Part shown: positions 23,016-36,300 of the stretch, piece after piece
Layout: each line of letters opens with the position of its first letter
Position numbering within the stretch: position 1 is the stretch's first letter
Origin: Leptodontidium sp. MPI-SDFR-AT-0119
Taxonomy: Eukaryota > Ascomycota > Leotiomycetes > Helotiales > Leptodontidiaceae
Assembly (NCBI GenBank): GCA_020726505.1
Contig: JAHLEZ010000026.1
Span: 124,001-188,000, forward strand
Reading direction: 5' to 3'
DNA length: 64,000 nt
The notes under the pieces: generated by a model
Database searches by the model: none
The model's input: only the letters and a program-made list of their open reading frames with translations
What the model was told of the DNA's origin: nothing
Program-made: the position numbers and the translations under genes

Positions 23016-23637
23016 TCCCAACAATTTTCAGATTGTCGGAATATAAACTGGGCTGCGAGCAACTGTGAAGCTACGAAATCCAACCCTTCTAACTAGTGGT
23101 TCCACATATCGATCTTTACTGCCTTGTCACCTTACTTTCTGTCCGCCTCGCTTTCACAGTGCTCAATTATGCACTCTTCGCTGCCGAGAACTAAAGCAAA
23201 TCCGTTCGAGTTACCTACAACACCTCCTTCGCCGTGTCCCCCTCCTACAGCTCCGGCAGATGCAAGTCTTCACGCAGCCTTGATCAACAATCTGCCCGAG
23301 AAAGGCGATCGGGAACCCCTGATTGTTCAGCTCGCTGAGTGAAAAACACCTATATATAGTCACCGGTTCTCTCTATATTGAATTAAGTCAATGAGAAACA
23401 CGTTTCCAATACCTACATTAACAAATTCCAGTCTCATCTCCGATCAGTATCTGGCCCTCTCGCTCTCATAATGACCATACATTCTCCCATACCATCATGA
23501 ATACCTCCCGTCACCCCCTCCACGAACCAAGAGGCGGCGCCTGTAAGGGCCTGCCCTACTCTGCCGTCCGTTATACCATATATAGCCTCAATCAAGCTTA
23601 TCCCACGCCTCCTAATGAAGTCGATTGTGTTAATACT
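23016..23637. other. Intergenic, no gene seen
   Basis: Two overlapping short frames (23065-23283, 23124-23342) are Pro/Ser-rich and lack motifs. Confidence 0.45.
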
Positions 23638-24512
23638 CTAGCTCAGCACCTTCTCTGATATCTTATGCATCCGTTCGTAGTGATATGCTGCTCTGAGGGT
23701 GACTTTTAGATATGGAAGCACAAACTGGAAGAGTATGAACAATTGCACGATTGCATATGCAAGAGTCCTGTGGAGCAGCGAAGGCGGCTGGTCGATTCTC
23801 GACGTATTTGTGGGTCCGAATTGGACTGATTGGCGGTTGTTAAACTCAAGTCGTAAAGGCTCAACGACCCCCTGTGGCAATACACTTCTCACACTCAGTT
23901 GTTCTTCGGTTGTAAGATCGGAGGGTAGGGCTTGGAGGAGGTATATCAAAGCGTGAAGGTAGCGCTGTCGTACGAAGGATGCATTGCCAAAATTTGCGTC
24001 TCGGGTTATTGAAGACTCGACTGGAAGATTGAGCAGATTGAGGCCCGCAGATGCTGTTTAGAATCATAGGCAATTGGACAAGAAAGTAAACTCACCCTGA
24101 TGTGCAAATTTCCAGCCAATGCCAGACTTCGATTCCGAGAGTTCCAGGGTCTGCCGTGTTCTGGTGGCAGGTGCCTGCGAGAAGTCATCGGAAGACATCT
24201 GCTCAACGAAGTAATCGGTCAATTCTTCTCCCCCATCGGCAGTCAGGACACGAGAACCACTCACGACCATTGCAGATGTATATCCACCATCCCATGTCCG
24301 AGCTCCTGGTCTCGTTGCAGCACCTTTTCGTTTCGACCCTAAGCCGTACATGCTGACAGACCTGCTGTGGGATGGAAGGCGGGGGAGTCGTGATTGCATA
24401 GCAGGGAGCATAGAGTATAACATTGAAGACCACCGTGGGTATTGAGCAAATTCTCCAGATAGTGGATCTGGTCACGATGAAGCTCGGACAAGCGTTGGCA
24501 GAGTTGAGTCAT
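23638..24512 (-). CDS. Conserved fungal protein of unknown function, membrane-associated
   Basis: Start ATG at 24512 (MTQLCQRLSELHRDQIHYLE) in a first exon; a second exon reaches 24096 with SESKSGIGWKFAHQ; an intron 24095-24054 (GTGAGT...ACAG, 42 bp) joins SAGLNLLNLPVESS and GNASFVRQRYLHALIYLLQ, then LPSDLTTEEQLSVRSVLPQG and VQLFILFQFVLPYLKVTL, a hydrophobic C-terminal segment, ending KISEKVLS. The junction between the first exon and the frame at 24423-24096 is not resolved (an intron of about 60 bp around 24440-24350 is likely). I recall similar hypothetical proteins in other ascomycetes but no function. No lesion seen in the resolved part. Confidence 0.6.
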
Positions 24513-25527
24513 GTCTGCAACTCTATGGTAGGAGAGGGGGTTGAACGTTTGTTGGGATGTGAGGACTACAGTTGCATCTGAAAGTCCAGAAAGAGTTAGC
24601 CCCTTGCAGCGCGTCACGTGAGACAGCCCCTGCCATACTTTGGCACATCGCAAAATTGCCAGGAGCTCTCATCTTCAAACTCCCGTTCCCCGTGATCCCA
24701 AGCCGCTCACCGATATTTCGCTCCTCCAATCGCCATCTTTCCCCGCGCATCACCTTGTGAGGGTATCATTTCGTTATTAAATTAGAACTAGGTCGTCCTT
24801 GTCGTAAATCACGTGAGATAAGTAACAGAATCGTGTTTATTAGGCGCAGGCTATTATTGGTGGTTTGACGGTGGATGCAGGGCACATATGTCGATCGACG
24901 ATTTGTTGAAGAGTTATTCTATTGATTTACTATGGACAGGTCTGCCAATCAGGTGCTAGGCCCATTCCAACACTCTCCCAGGCGTAGTAGCTGTTTTGCT
25001 TCCATCAGTCATCAATATGCTCTTCTTTAATAGTCTGACAAATGAGACAATAAAGAGCGTGTTCTTGACAAAGGAGACCTTCAAATGAGTGTAAGATCAT
25101 CTCGACCGTAGTCGCCGTCAATGGGCAAGGTATCCCCGCATCTAGCTGATTTCCCAGTGTTTTCAGTGCGGAGCTTTGAGTGGTAACCTCCGCCACCACG
25201 AGGATCAATCACGTCAAAAGCACCCCGTCACTCGAACTCCGCCACTCATCCTCCACATCAACTCAACAAGTTGTAACGATCCGCTCCTCTCCGTATTCGA
25301 CACACTATGCTCGGATGCTAGACTCGCATGCACATCAATACAGTATTGGGTTGAAACACTTGCAAATCTCTTTCAAAGTGGTGTGATATATGGCCTGGTA
25401 ATGCAAGCCACGTTGGAAACATCGAGCCACACGCCTTTGCCCTTACCCGGGCATCTTCGCTAATTATGCTCTACCTTCACCCTCGATTACCTGAATTGAT
25501 AATTGACAAGGTTTCCAACCCAACATT
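24513..25527. other. Intergenic, no supported gene
   Basis: Short frames on both strands (24523-24753, 24572-24760, 25005-25208, 25180-25386) overlap one another and have no motif. Sequence composition is ordinary for the gene-bearing parts. Confidence 0.45.
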
Positions 25528-25905
25528 GTGCAATTTTCATCCACCCCCTTTGAACATGAAAGATTTTCTCGCCAATGTCGTGTACAGTACAGCCCCTGTA
25601 CCATCAGACTTGATACCCTACCCTCACTTCCGGCACAGCAAGAGCAGCAGATTCTCTGGGTCGGCTGTTCAGATAGCCAGGTCACTGAGACTGATGTACT
25701 CAATGTTTCACGTCAAGAGTTGCACCCAACCTGGGTTGCACACGCTACCTGGATCACACCTTACTTGGAAGCAAGATTTGCGAAGTTGATTTTTCGCATA
25801 TTGTGGATGGGCAGAACCCAACACCACACAACAAGAGAGGGAGCCTGCAAATACGTACAATCAGCGCTTCGCAGGTCGATCTTTCCATCTCTTCGTCCAG
25901 GCTGA
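25528..25905 (+). pseudogene. Beta-carbonic-anhydrase-like fragment
   Basis: The frame has LPSLPAQQEQQILWVGCSDSQ, matching the start of beta-carbonic anhydrases (QxPxxLWIGCSDSR), where Cys and Asp-Ser-Arg form the zinc and catalytic site. The catalytic Arg is Gln here, and after VTETDVLNVSRQEL the sequence no longer resembles the family (no HRN, no HxxC). I read it as the stump of a decayed gene, possibly truncated when the repeats to its right arrived. A chance match is possible. Confidence 0.4.
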
Positions 25906-26080
25906 GTTCAACTATCCCTTCTCCCTTTTGCTTTGCTTGCTCCCTTTCTTAGAAATGCGGGTTCTGGGGTAGTACCAGAGTGGCCATTCAGTCAGCTGGT
26001 TTTTAAGTCAATCGGTCAGTTAAGGAAAAACCGTCAGCCAATCAGCTAGAATATATTAGTCAGTCAATCAGCTGTAATAT

Positions 26081-26112
26081 GGCCAGCTTATAAGCTAGCT
26101 TATAAGCTGGCC
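26081..26112. repeat. Perfect 32-bp palindrome in hAT-1
   Basis: Equals its own reverse complement across all 32 bases, made of GGCCA + two GCTTATAAGC units + TGGCC. It is a possible transposase-binding or cruciform site in the subterminal region. Confidence 0.9.
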
Positions 26113-26325
26113 GCATTTTTTTCTGGGATTTTGGAGTGAGGTAGTAAGTAGTTAGTATAAGAGCTCAATACTAAATAAACGAATAACCGAAGCCCCGGAG
26201 CGGAAAAACCACCACCGACAAGGCAAAATTAGGCGGTGTGCTCGGGCAGAATAACTAAAGATCGTTCTAATATCATTGGCAGTACATTTTAACTACTTAG
26301 AACTACCAAAAATATCTTCAGCACT

Positions 26326-28840
26326 ATGTCTCGCTCTTCTTCCCCTTTTGAAATCGATGGTGATACTACTAGAGGCTCTAGAGCTCCATCTCTAAGTACT
26401 GTAGGTGTTACAATCGACCCCTTTACACGTATGATAGCGCTAGGTCGACAGACTTCGACAGAACTAGTTGCTCTTGCCTTTGCTATTATAGACCGCTGTA
26501 CTCGGCTTACCCCTTTGTATAATACTAATTACAACTTATTTAAACCTACGAGAGACGACCTAAAGCCTAACTATTTACTATACCTCCCTAGAAAGTTATT
26601 GTTTAACGATAGGCCTATAAAGGTGGCAAACTTGCCCCGGGGATATATTCTAGCCCCTCTAACGAAGAGCCTCACTCGCTCGTGGGTCTAGAAAGTCAGG
26701 TACACCTTAACTTAGCTCGCGGGGAATAGTAAATACTCTTTTTAGGCCTGTAAACTCTATATGTTGTTCTCTTAGCACGTACTCTTGATACTAATGTATT
26801 TAGGTCATTACGATCTTACTTTTATAAAGAATAAGACGACTCTTTTTAATAGTAACTCTCTAAAGAACGTGGAACGGCATATAAAGGACCACTATAAATT
26901 AGACAGAGATAGAGATATTAGGAGGCTACTGTCTACAGCTCTTACACTTACACAACCCTCTAGAGTCGTTAATAGAAAGTACGAGAATATTATTCCATTC
27001 CGACAGCTTGAATTCAGGAATGCCTTCACTAAATGGGTAGTAATAGACGACGTTAAATACCGTAAAGCTGCCTCTCTACACTTTCTACGAATGTTCAAAA
27101 TAGCTAATATATAAGCTGCTAACGCCGTGCTGACTTTACATACTACGCTAGAGTCGTGGATTACTAAGATGTTTAAGTATTTTGAACCGGCTATTATAAA
27201 AGACGTCGCAGAGGCTCAATTAAAGATCTCTATATCTTTTGACGGCTAGGGATCGAAGAGAGAGAAGATTAGTGTAGTTGCAGTCGTTCTGCATTACATA
27301 AACAAGAAAGGAGAAGTTGTTATAGTGCTTACTAGGCTACTAGAGCTTCTAAATCATAGTAAAACTAGTGTTAGTATACTGACCTTTCTCTACACACGCT
27401 CTCCTTTGCTAATAGTCTATAGACTAAGCCTCTGTAATACTACTTCTCCTGCAACGATTCGGAATCAACGAGTATAATATTGGCTAGTTTGTCCTTGACA
27501 ATGCGCCTAATAATAATACAACTCTCGTAGAGCTTGGAAAGGCACTCAACTTCGACCTTAAATAACGTCGACTTCGCTGTATTGGCTATATACTCAACTT
27601 GATCGCAGAGTAATACTTATTCGGCCAAGATATAAAGACATTTGAAGATGAGTTTAATAGGGCTAGTCCTGAGGTGCGACGACAACTGTGGAGGTAACGG
27701 AGAGAGCTAGGAAAGCTATATAACTTAGTTGTACACATTATAGCCTCAGGGAAGCGTAGTATAGTGTTTGACGCGTTACAGGCCGATATTAACGAAGGAA
27801 AAGTAGCTGGAAAGGTATAGAAAGTAGTCTTAGACGGAGGCATAAGATAGAACTCTTTATACTAGATGATTATACGCGCTCTAGTTCTCCGCGAAGCTCT
27901 CGACACGTACGCCTTTAGATTACGTCTCTCCACAGAAGCTCTCGACTAAGAAGTGTTTGAAAACGATTATTTGAGCGATAACGAATGGAAGACTCTCACT
28001 TTGATTTCAAAGCACCTTGAACTTCTCTTCCGCCTTACAAAAGACCTTAAAGGCAACCCCGATCGATTCGACCCGACTTCAGCCTCTCATAGCGCGTTAT
28101 AGGAGCTTTTACCTGTCTTTAAAGACCTACTCTCTCACTTTGAGACGCTGGAAACACAAGCAAAGGCTAGTCAATTCAATAACCACGAAGGCATATAAGA
28201 GTCGATTACACTGGCGTGGGGAAAGACGAAAGAATACTACAGTAAGACCGACGCCTCTATTACTTGGATAGCCGCTTTAGTCCTCCACCCGCGTTGGAAA
28301 TGGCAGTATTTTGAGTAATAATAGACAGGAGAGGATAAACGCTTTGTGGTAGTAGGAAAGACTACTCTGCGAAAGCTCTAGGAGAACGAATATAAAGGAG
28401 AAGTGATTATACAAGTGGAGGATCGAACACCGGAGCTAGAACTACCTAAGGCTTTCAAAGTTATAGTATTAGAGCGGTTGGCTCCTCCTCTTTCTAGTAA
28501 TTCTATAATAAGAGTACCTCGTGCGTTAAGTAAGAAAGATTAATTAGCGTTATATCTTAAAGAGCCTCTAACTAATAAGCCTCTATTATTATACTGGCTT
28601 GACAAGTTGGCCTAGTGGCTACAGCTTGTAAAGATGGCCTTGGATTTTTTGAGTATTCCTGCTATGAGCTCGGAGTGTGAGCGTGTTTTCTCGTCTTGTT
28701 CTATGTAAACTACACCACATAGTTCGAGATTAACTGCTGAGTTATTATAGAAGTAGGAGTGTCTTAAGAATTAGCAGAGGAGAGGTTTTATCGAGATGAT
28801 GTCGGCGTTTAGCGCTATAGACTTAAGGAAGGATTTTTAA
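26326..28840 (+). pseudogene. hAT transposase remnant
   Basis: Begins with an ATG frame at 26326 (MSRSSSPFEIDGD) and ends with the hAT C-terminal dimerisation motif PAMSSECERVFSS near 28660, then LTAELL*K*ECLKN. In between, LDTYAFRLRLSTEALD and ITWIAALVLHPRWKWQYFE are also typical. Several TAG/TAA codons replace Gln/Trp and the frame shifts at least once, so it is inactive. Confidence 0.8.
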
Positions 28841-28984
28841 ATATATATCTATTTTTAGAACTAGCTTATAAGTAGCTGATTAGCTCTTTAGTTTAGTCTA
28901 TTTAGCTACGAGTTTGTATGTAAGTTAATCAGTTAAGAAAGTTACTCAGCTGATGGCTGGCTGATTGGCTTAATAGCTACTCTG

Positions 28985-29115
28985 GGTAGTACTACCTGGT
29001 AGCATTACCTGGTGTGGCCTAAGTATGATCAGTTCCCGGTCTGGGGATGTGGGGGTAGTAGTACCTGGTAGCATTACCTGGTGTGGCCTAAGTATGACCA
29101 GTTCCCGGTGGGGTA
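28985..29115. repeat. Two tandem copies of a ~60-bp minisatellite unit
   Basis: Each unit reads TACCTGGTAGCATTACCTGG, TGTGGCCTAAGTATGA and CAGTTCCCGGT in order, with few differences. The left flank of hAT-1 (25960-25975, GGTTCTGGGGTAGTAC) is the start of a unit, so hAT-1 landed in this array. Confidence 0.8.
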
Positions 29116-29537
29116 AGCCGCTAACTCTGCCTCGGCGCCTAGCAGCGGTATCTTCCCAGGGTGCACAGCCACAAGTGTCTGGAAATAGACTCCTCTAAAA
29201 ATAAGAAGCTCAGTCAAGGCCTGGCGACTCCATTTCGCCTTCTCCTGACTGATTTAAATTCGACTAAACTTTGCCTGTCACTATCGTTAAAGTTCGCCGA
29301 GGCCCATTAGTACTACTCCCCCCCCCGATAAACGTTAAATGTCAACTTTTGTGAGGCTAGAGGCACGAACTCCTTGATTCTATTCGCTATATGCCCTGAA
29401 TCCCAGGAGATACTTAGTTATAATTAAAGAAACGCTAGTTTAAAGCCTTTAAGACGTCGGCGGCTTTATTAAAGTTTTTAGCGAAGTTAAGGTCTATTTA
29501 TTAAAGGATAACAGTCTTAGCCTCTCCCTTCGTATAC
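29116..29537. other. Unassigned repeat-like DNA left of the gypsy element
   Basis: No gene. Composition shifts to AT-rich after about 29330. Probably the host repeat into which the LTR element inserted, continuing at 41586. Confidence 0.4.
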
Positions 29538-29817
29538 TGTGGTGGGGACAGCCCCTGATTCCTTTTGTCACATGACTGCGCTGGTCCTTCGCACATATAA
29601 GGAGCTAACACTTGATTACAGAACGTCAAGAACGCAACACTAGATATATTCTATTTATTAGAACCTTTTCCCTCCCCTCCTTTGCCGATTCGTACTCTCC
29701 AGATATATAATATCTTTAGATTTAATTAATCTATTATTTATAGAGCCTAGAATCTCCTCCGGTGGCTCGCTACATACTACCCTCTTGTTGTGTGGATTAG
29801 GGTTCGTCCCTCCCACA
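29538..29817 (+). repeat. 5' LTR of the gypsy element
   Basis: Begins TGTGGTGGGGACAGCCCC and ends CGTCCCTCCCACA. By eye it differs from the 3' LTR at about 17 sites, all transitions and nearly all in TpG/TpA (CpA/TpA) context, the RIP signature. Holds an ACATATAAGG TATA-like box. Confidence 0.93.
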
Positions 29818-30696
29818 TATTTTTAGTGACCGACGCAAGGAGTGAGTTACTACTAGAGGAGGAATTAAGTAAGTATAACAGTGAGGCCCCTGTGTATTAA
29901 CTCATACAGGGAGAGTCAGGAAAAACGACAATTGTCTAAACTAAGGGAGTTATTCAGTTAGTTATCTCTTAGCCCTCAAGGCAAAACGACGAACATAGAG
30001 AATACGGACCTTTAACCTAGGGAGAACGAAGACTACTAAGGAACCAGGGAAAGCTACAAAGTAGGAGCACCTATAATACTAGAAAATCTGTCTTCCTCAG
30101 GCCACTGTTCTAATTCCATCGTTCCGAGACACAGTGCCTGGCCACTTCGCACTAGTTTCTATTCTTAGCGAAGGTTCCAGTGTTTCTAGACGTAATTAGT
30201 ATTCTTTAAACGCTAGGAAAAGTCGAGACTCCACAACAGAACTGAAATTAACATATTAGAGGCTTAAGCGGAATACTAGCGAGCCTGTATTTCGGAGTAT
30301 TCGGCGAGACATAGAACTTCCAGGCTAGTCTAAAGCCTAGGTGGCTTACGCCGAGTGTTAATCTCCTTACTTTGTTTTCCTGTTATATTTACTTTTGTTA
30401 TTTTTATAATTTCCGTGTACGAGCCCTAAGCTTTAGGGCGTGTTTGTTTTAGTTTAGTAGTTATTAGCGTTCGCTAGGGGCTAACTAGGGAGCACGGCCC
30501 TAAACCTTCGCTAGGAGTTATTAACATTCATCTCGCTTTAAGGTAAGCGAGAGCTTATATACTTTCTGTTTTAAGGGAGGGGGTTTCCTTTACATTTCTT
30601 TAGTAATTAATACACCGCATTCTCAGTTACTTTCCTGTATTCCAATCGACGACATTATCAACTTACCTCACTACAACCTTCTTACGACAACGCACG

Positions 30697-32790
30697 ATGT
30701 CGAACAACGGAAACATCGATTACGGCTACGGCAACCCTAGGATAAGTAAGTTCGGCAATATTATAATGCCCCCTAGCCCTATTTTAACAGGAGTAACTCC
30801 TCCGTTTAGACTTAAAATCACTGTTAGGCTAAGCCTTGACACCTCTACACTCTCTGAGGACACCACTTCTCAAACCTCAGAGACTTCTCAGAAGAGGAAT
30901 AAGGGAAAGAAAGAAAAGCAAGGGACTAGTGGCTTTAATTTTACTAATCTTATAAGGCCATACTAATACTCCGGCCTTACCTTTACTATAGACGACTTAA
31001 AGAACCTGAAAATCTATCTCAGTTAGCCTATGCCTATCGCCGGAACCTTAAATACCCCTATCTTCAATAGAATCAATGTCAGCAACTACTTCCGGATTCT
31101 CGATTGATACTTTACAGCTTATATAGTCACTAATAATCAAGTCAAGAAAGAGTAGGTGGCTAAGTACGCTATTTAAGCTTATGTATAGACTATTCGGAAG
31201 CTTTTAGGCTTCAAAGAGGGTAGCTATATTAGCTTCAAGGATACTATAATTCAGGAGTACTAGCGCGATAATACGGAACGCCGCCTACATACCAATAGTT
31301 ACCTTAACCGACTTAAGTATAACTTCAAGACTCTTACAGGAGACGGCGAGCCTACTCCCGAACAGTGCCGCGACTTCCTCTAAGTATTTAAAGAGGTTAC
31401 TGTCAATTATATCAACCGTGGCAACCTCACTAACAAGTAAGCCTTTATAAGATTCATCTTCTCTCTTCCTTAGAATCTACGAACCAAAGCTATACAGGCT
31501 ACTTCTAAGAATAATAGAACTCTAAACATTAATAATATAAACCTATTTAGAAAGGTCTACTCTATTATAAAGGCCCACCTCAACTCCGAGAGGGAGCTAA
31601 GTGCTATTACTAAAGAGCAAGGCATTACCGACCGAGCATAGGACAATACTAATAGCACTAACTTATTCGCTGAGCGCTTTGTACTTCAACTAACGACCTA
31701 TATTATTCCGCCTCGTAATAGTAGACTAGCACCCCGGCACCAGTCTAACTTTGCCAACTATAAGGACAACTCCGCACGGGACGAGATTTCCAGAGCACTA
31801 AAGTAACAAGACGAGGAGCTGTTTACACCTAATTTCCTTCCTACCTTAGAGAAAGTTACTAAGAACCTAAGCAGGGTTAACACAAGAGATTTAGATTTTA
31901 TCACTAAAGGATTAAAACACATAAGGATTCTCGGAGTAATAGTTTAAAGAGCCTCTAATACCAACTTCACCGCTAAGGTTAACATATTTATATTCTTTAA
32001 AGAGGCCCAAGAGCAAGCTGCCGTCGACTACGGTACAGCAAATTCGAGTTCCTTAGGGTATAACAAGCGCGCCAAAGATGATCATAGTTACTACTAATAT
32101 ATAAATTAATACTAACCGGGCATAAGACCTCAAGAGTATTATAGTTATATAAACTAATACTATAACTACAAGAAATAAATTAGTCTTAGTATTATTCACG
32201 AAGCCGACGATACTAACTACATTTACATTAGCCTATAGCAGAAGGGGAAGAAGTCATACCCCGTCTAGTTTCCCTTAGACGAAAGGTCTAAAAGATATTA
32301 CATTTTAACGCGAGTCTTAAATACCCCGTACGACTTTAACCTTAAGAGACGAGCCAAAGTAGTTAAAGAACTCCTTAAGGCAAGAAAAGAAGTTGCGCTT
32401 ACTAAGGAAAAGGGAGATAAGGGGGCATAATCTCCGACCGTTCCTACTATAAGTTGTATTAAGCTCATCGAAGAACCTACAGGGGACCTCAACTTAGATA
32501 TTATTAGTCAATAGGACTACACTGAATACTAATTAACACAGATCTAAAATTTGCTAGCGTATAGCACTAATAGTACTAATTCTAAAGCTATAATAGCTCC
32601 GGTTGAGACTAGGCAGCGAAAGGGAGTACTTAGATAAGAGCCGTATAAGACTTTAGACAAGCTCTAAGAGAAGATTAAGTCTCAATCTACCTATAATAAA
32701 CCAAAGGCACCCCGCGATATTAAAGAACTAATTAAGTTCGCTAATACTATAGACGTCGACAGCCTAGTAGAGACTAAAATAACATTATAA
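30697..32790 (+). pseudogene. gag of the gypsy element
   Basis: ATG at 30697 opens MSNNGNIDYGYGNPRISKFG and continues after a stop as a Gag-like frame (ERRLHTNSYLNRLKYNFKTL, TPEQCRDFL*VFKEVTVNYI). One plus-strand frame can be followed with stops only at Gln/Trp codons, so damage is mostly point mutation. No zinc knuckle was recognised. Confidence 0.65.
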
Positions 32791-33399
32791 TAGATTCTAG
32801 CCCGTAATAAGTTTAAAGTCTCTAACTTAAGCACAAAAACGACATCTACTACGACACTGAAAACATCTTTTAAAACATCACTTACTAGTAACACAATAAG
32901 AAAGAGAACTTCGAAGTCTGAGGCACTAGTAACACTATTGGCTATCCCTAGACTTATATCCCGTATAACGTCATCCCGAAGTCCTCGCGTGTAAGAGGCG
33001 TTAACTCGGAATAGTTATAGGCTTAATAATATCTTAAATAAATTACTTATATAAAAGGAGCTTCCTAGAAACCTCACGCTAAGAGAAATTATAATCTTTA
33101 TAGACCCGCCTAAAGTATCTTGTCTCTTTATTAGAACGATTAACCGACGTATATAAAAGGAATTAATCGCTAATATTAGTACCTTGGAGTTCGAAGAACT
33201 AGAGTTAATAACTAAGGAAAATATTATTATATGTTAAAAACCACTTCACGGCACTCCATATACTCTTCTGAACCTCTATGTCACTGATATTTCTATAACT
33301 ACGAATTATAAACGGCGACTTAAGGAAATTAAACGGGAAGGCCTCAAGCTAAAGTATAAGTATTAAGAAGAGCGCATTATAACTCACAGCTCTATCCTA

Positions 33400-36300
33400 A
33401 GAAATCTACTAGTGGCAAAGTTCAGAATATAACAAAGACGTTAGCGACTTTAATTATTCGCATAATAAGAAGCTCTTATTAACAACTCAGTACTATAGCT
33501 TATAATTAGCGCTATCTTGGTCTTTAGTCTGATCCTTATAGTATTACTTAAAACTATAATGTTACTTAATAAGTACATCTTTAAGAACTCTCCAACGAAA
33601 CGCACTCGCGCTCAAGAACTATTATATACTAAAGTAGCCTTACTAGGGATAACAGCTAAGATAAGAAACTTATACTTCTCGCTAGCACCAAAGGTTATTG
33701 TCACTATACCTAGCCGAACTAAGGTCACTGATATTAAAGTTACCCTTAACATAAGAGCTAAAGTTAATTATATAACACTTAAAGCAGTTACTCTCCTAGA
33801 GCTCCTTATTACTAGAAGTTAGACTATGGCTTTAAAGACAATCACCGGAGTTAAGTCCCGATTTATTAGTTTTACTAATAATATTACGGTTACTATAAGC
33901 AACTACGTTATTAATAATAGATTTTATATTATAGACGCCCCTAACATAAAGGTCATTCTAGGCTTTCTATTTTTCCGCAAAGCCAGAGTATTGTTCCGCT
34001 ATTTTAAAGACTATAATAAAAGTATTATACTAACTCAGTTTTAAGATCAGCAATTAAGAGATATTATTACAGTCAAAACTAACGATACTACAGAGGATGC
34101 CAAGGACGCTAAAGCTCTTCGGGAAGAAAACGAGATAAGTATAATCTTTTTAGAACAAACAGACTTTAAAGATAATTATAAAGAAGAAGACTTCTCAAGA
34201 AAAGAGTAACTAACTACATATTAAGCGCTACTGTCGGTGCCTTAGAATGCTCGATCAACCCCTCACAATATAACCCTTAACTACTAAAGCTTAAGGGCAA
34301 GTTTTATAAAGGGGAGGACGAAGTAGTACTAAGTAATAATAATAAAGGCGATACTATTCTCATCGAGTACTTAGAAAGAGAGTTTTACGTCCTGAAATTA
34401 GTACTTAATAATTTTCAGCAAGAAGTAATCTCAGACACATTCCTAGAAGAGAAGTCAACTACGGAACTATTCTTTCCTAGAGCTTTTAGAGCTAGTTCTT
34501 TAACTAAAGCCACGCCTACCTTCGAATAGATAAAGAACTATAATAATCTCCTGATCAAGAACCCCTTTCGGAGCACTCAGAACACTACTACTCAGATTAA
34601 CACTATATACAAATCAAAAGCTAAGAAAGTTTAGCCAGTTAACGAAGCCGACTTTATAAGCGACTTCTTAGAAGGGAGAGATAATTAGTATAAGAGATCA
34701 AAAGACAGAAGGACTAAACAAGAATAGTTAAGGAGATATCAAGATTTGTTACTACTACGCTTTACTAATATACCCCGCAACTCTCGACTTACGCCGGAGA
34801 GACTAACTAAACTCGATATTAGAAAGTTATTATAACCTAAAGAGAGAGCTCTCTTCGACGAAATAATAACTAATAAAGAAGGAGCTATAGCGTTCGACTA
34901 GCCTAAATATAATAGATTCCACGAAGATATCTCTCCTTTAGTCGTTATTAAGACTATCGAGCATAAAGCTTAGTAAGCCCCTAACTTTCCGTTGCCACGA
35001 GCTTTAGTCCCGGTAGTCACGAAGATAATATAAAAGCGTCTCGATAAGGGTGTTCTTGAGCTTTCCGAAGGCCTATACCGAAATACTTAGTTTCTAATAA
35101 AAAAGAAAGAACCTAAAAAATACAGACTCATCAACTCAACTACTATACTAAATGCCGTCACTCGAAAGGATACTAATCTTCTACCTTCAGTAAATAAGTT
35201 CTCCAAAGAATTCGCCAGTTACCACGTCATTAGCCTCATTAACTTATACTCCGGCTATAATTAATAAACTCTCCACAAGTCTAGCCGAGACATAATTACC
35301 TTTTATATTCCGAACGTAGGCCTAGTCAAAAACATAACTCTCCCCTAAAGTACTACAAACTCTATTACTTAGTTTATTAGAACGATCACTCACATACTAA
35401 AGCCACTAATTCCTAGTATATTTATACTATTCTTAGATAATATAAAAGTTAAGGGACTATACACGGACTATAACTAAAAAGAAGCTCGTCCCAGAATCCG
35501 AAGATTTATCTTAAAACACATTTAGAACCTTAATAAGATACTAGAACGCTTAAAAAGAGTAAGTACTACTATCGGCCTAAAGTCTCAGTTTTGTTTAGAC
35601 AGTATAAACATTATAAGATACACCTATAACTCTAAGGGGAGAGAACCTTCGGCGAGACACTTAATTAAAATCAAGAACTAAAACCTACTAAGTAACCTAA
35701 CAGAAGTTAAGGTATTCCTAGGCCTTATTATTTACTTCCGAATTTAAATCAAAAACTTCCGACTAATTACTGAGCCATTATACGCACTGTCTAGAAAAGG
35801 AGTCAAATTCTTTTAAGACCTAGAGATTCACGACAAAGTAATATAAACTCTCAAAGATACGTTATACTCGTTTCTAGTTTTATGTCAGATCGATTACAAC
35901 GAGGGTACTAAAGAGATAATTGTCGGTGTCGACTCAAGTGGCACAAGTTAGGGAGGTTTCCTCGGCTAAAGAGACCCTCTAACGAACAAAATACGACCTA
36001 CGAGGTACGAGAGTAGTTTTTAAAGTAAGACTGAAGCCAAGTATAATACTACTAAACAAGAATATAAAGGCATACTTTATATTTTAAAGAAGCTCAAGAT
36101 CTAACTCATTAGCGTGCACTTTATTATTAAAACAGACGCTAATACCCTAATTACTTAACTAAATAGAGCCGCCCACGATTATCTTAGCGCCTTACTTACT
36201 AGATAGCTTACTTAAATACACTTATTTAATTTCGAAGTTCGGCATATCAAAGGCTTAATACACGTCGTTACTAATTAGCTCTCTAGGAGGCTAAGGCACA

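Larger units (their letters stand above)
25976..28984 (+). mobile_element. hAT-1: hAT-superfamily DNA transposon, 3009 bp, degenerate
   Basis: Left end CAGAGTGGCCATTCAGTCAG; right end inverted CAGAGTAGCTATTAAGCC. Flanked by an 8-bp duplication GGTAGTAC (25968-25975 and 28985-28992), the hAT hallmark. Encodes a broken hAT transposase on the plus strand. Subterminal parts hold repeated CAGTCA/TCAGCT words and a perfect palindrome at 26081-26112. Confidence 0.93.
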
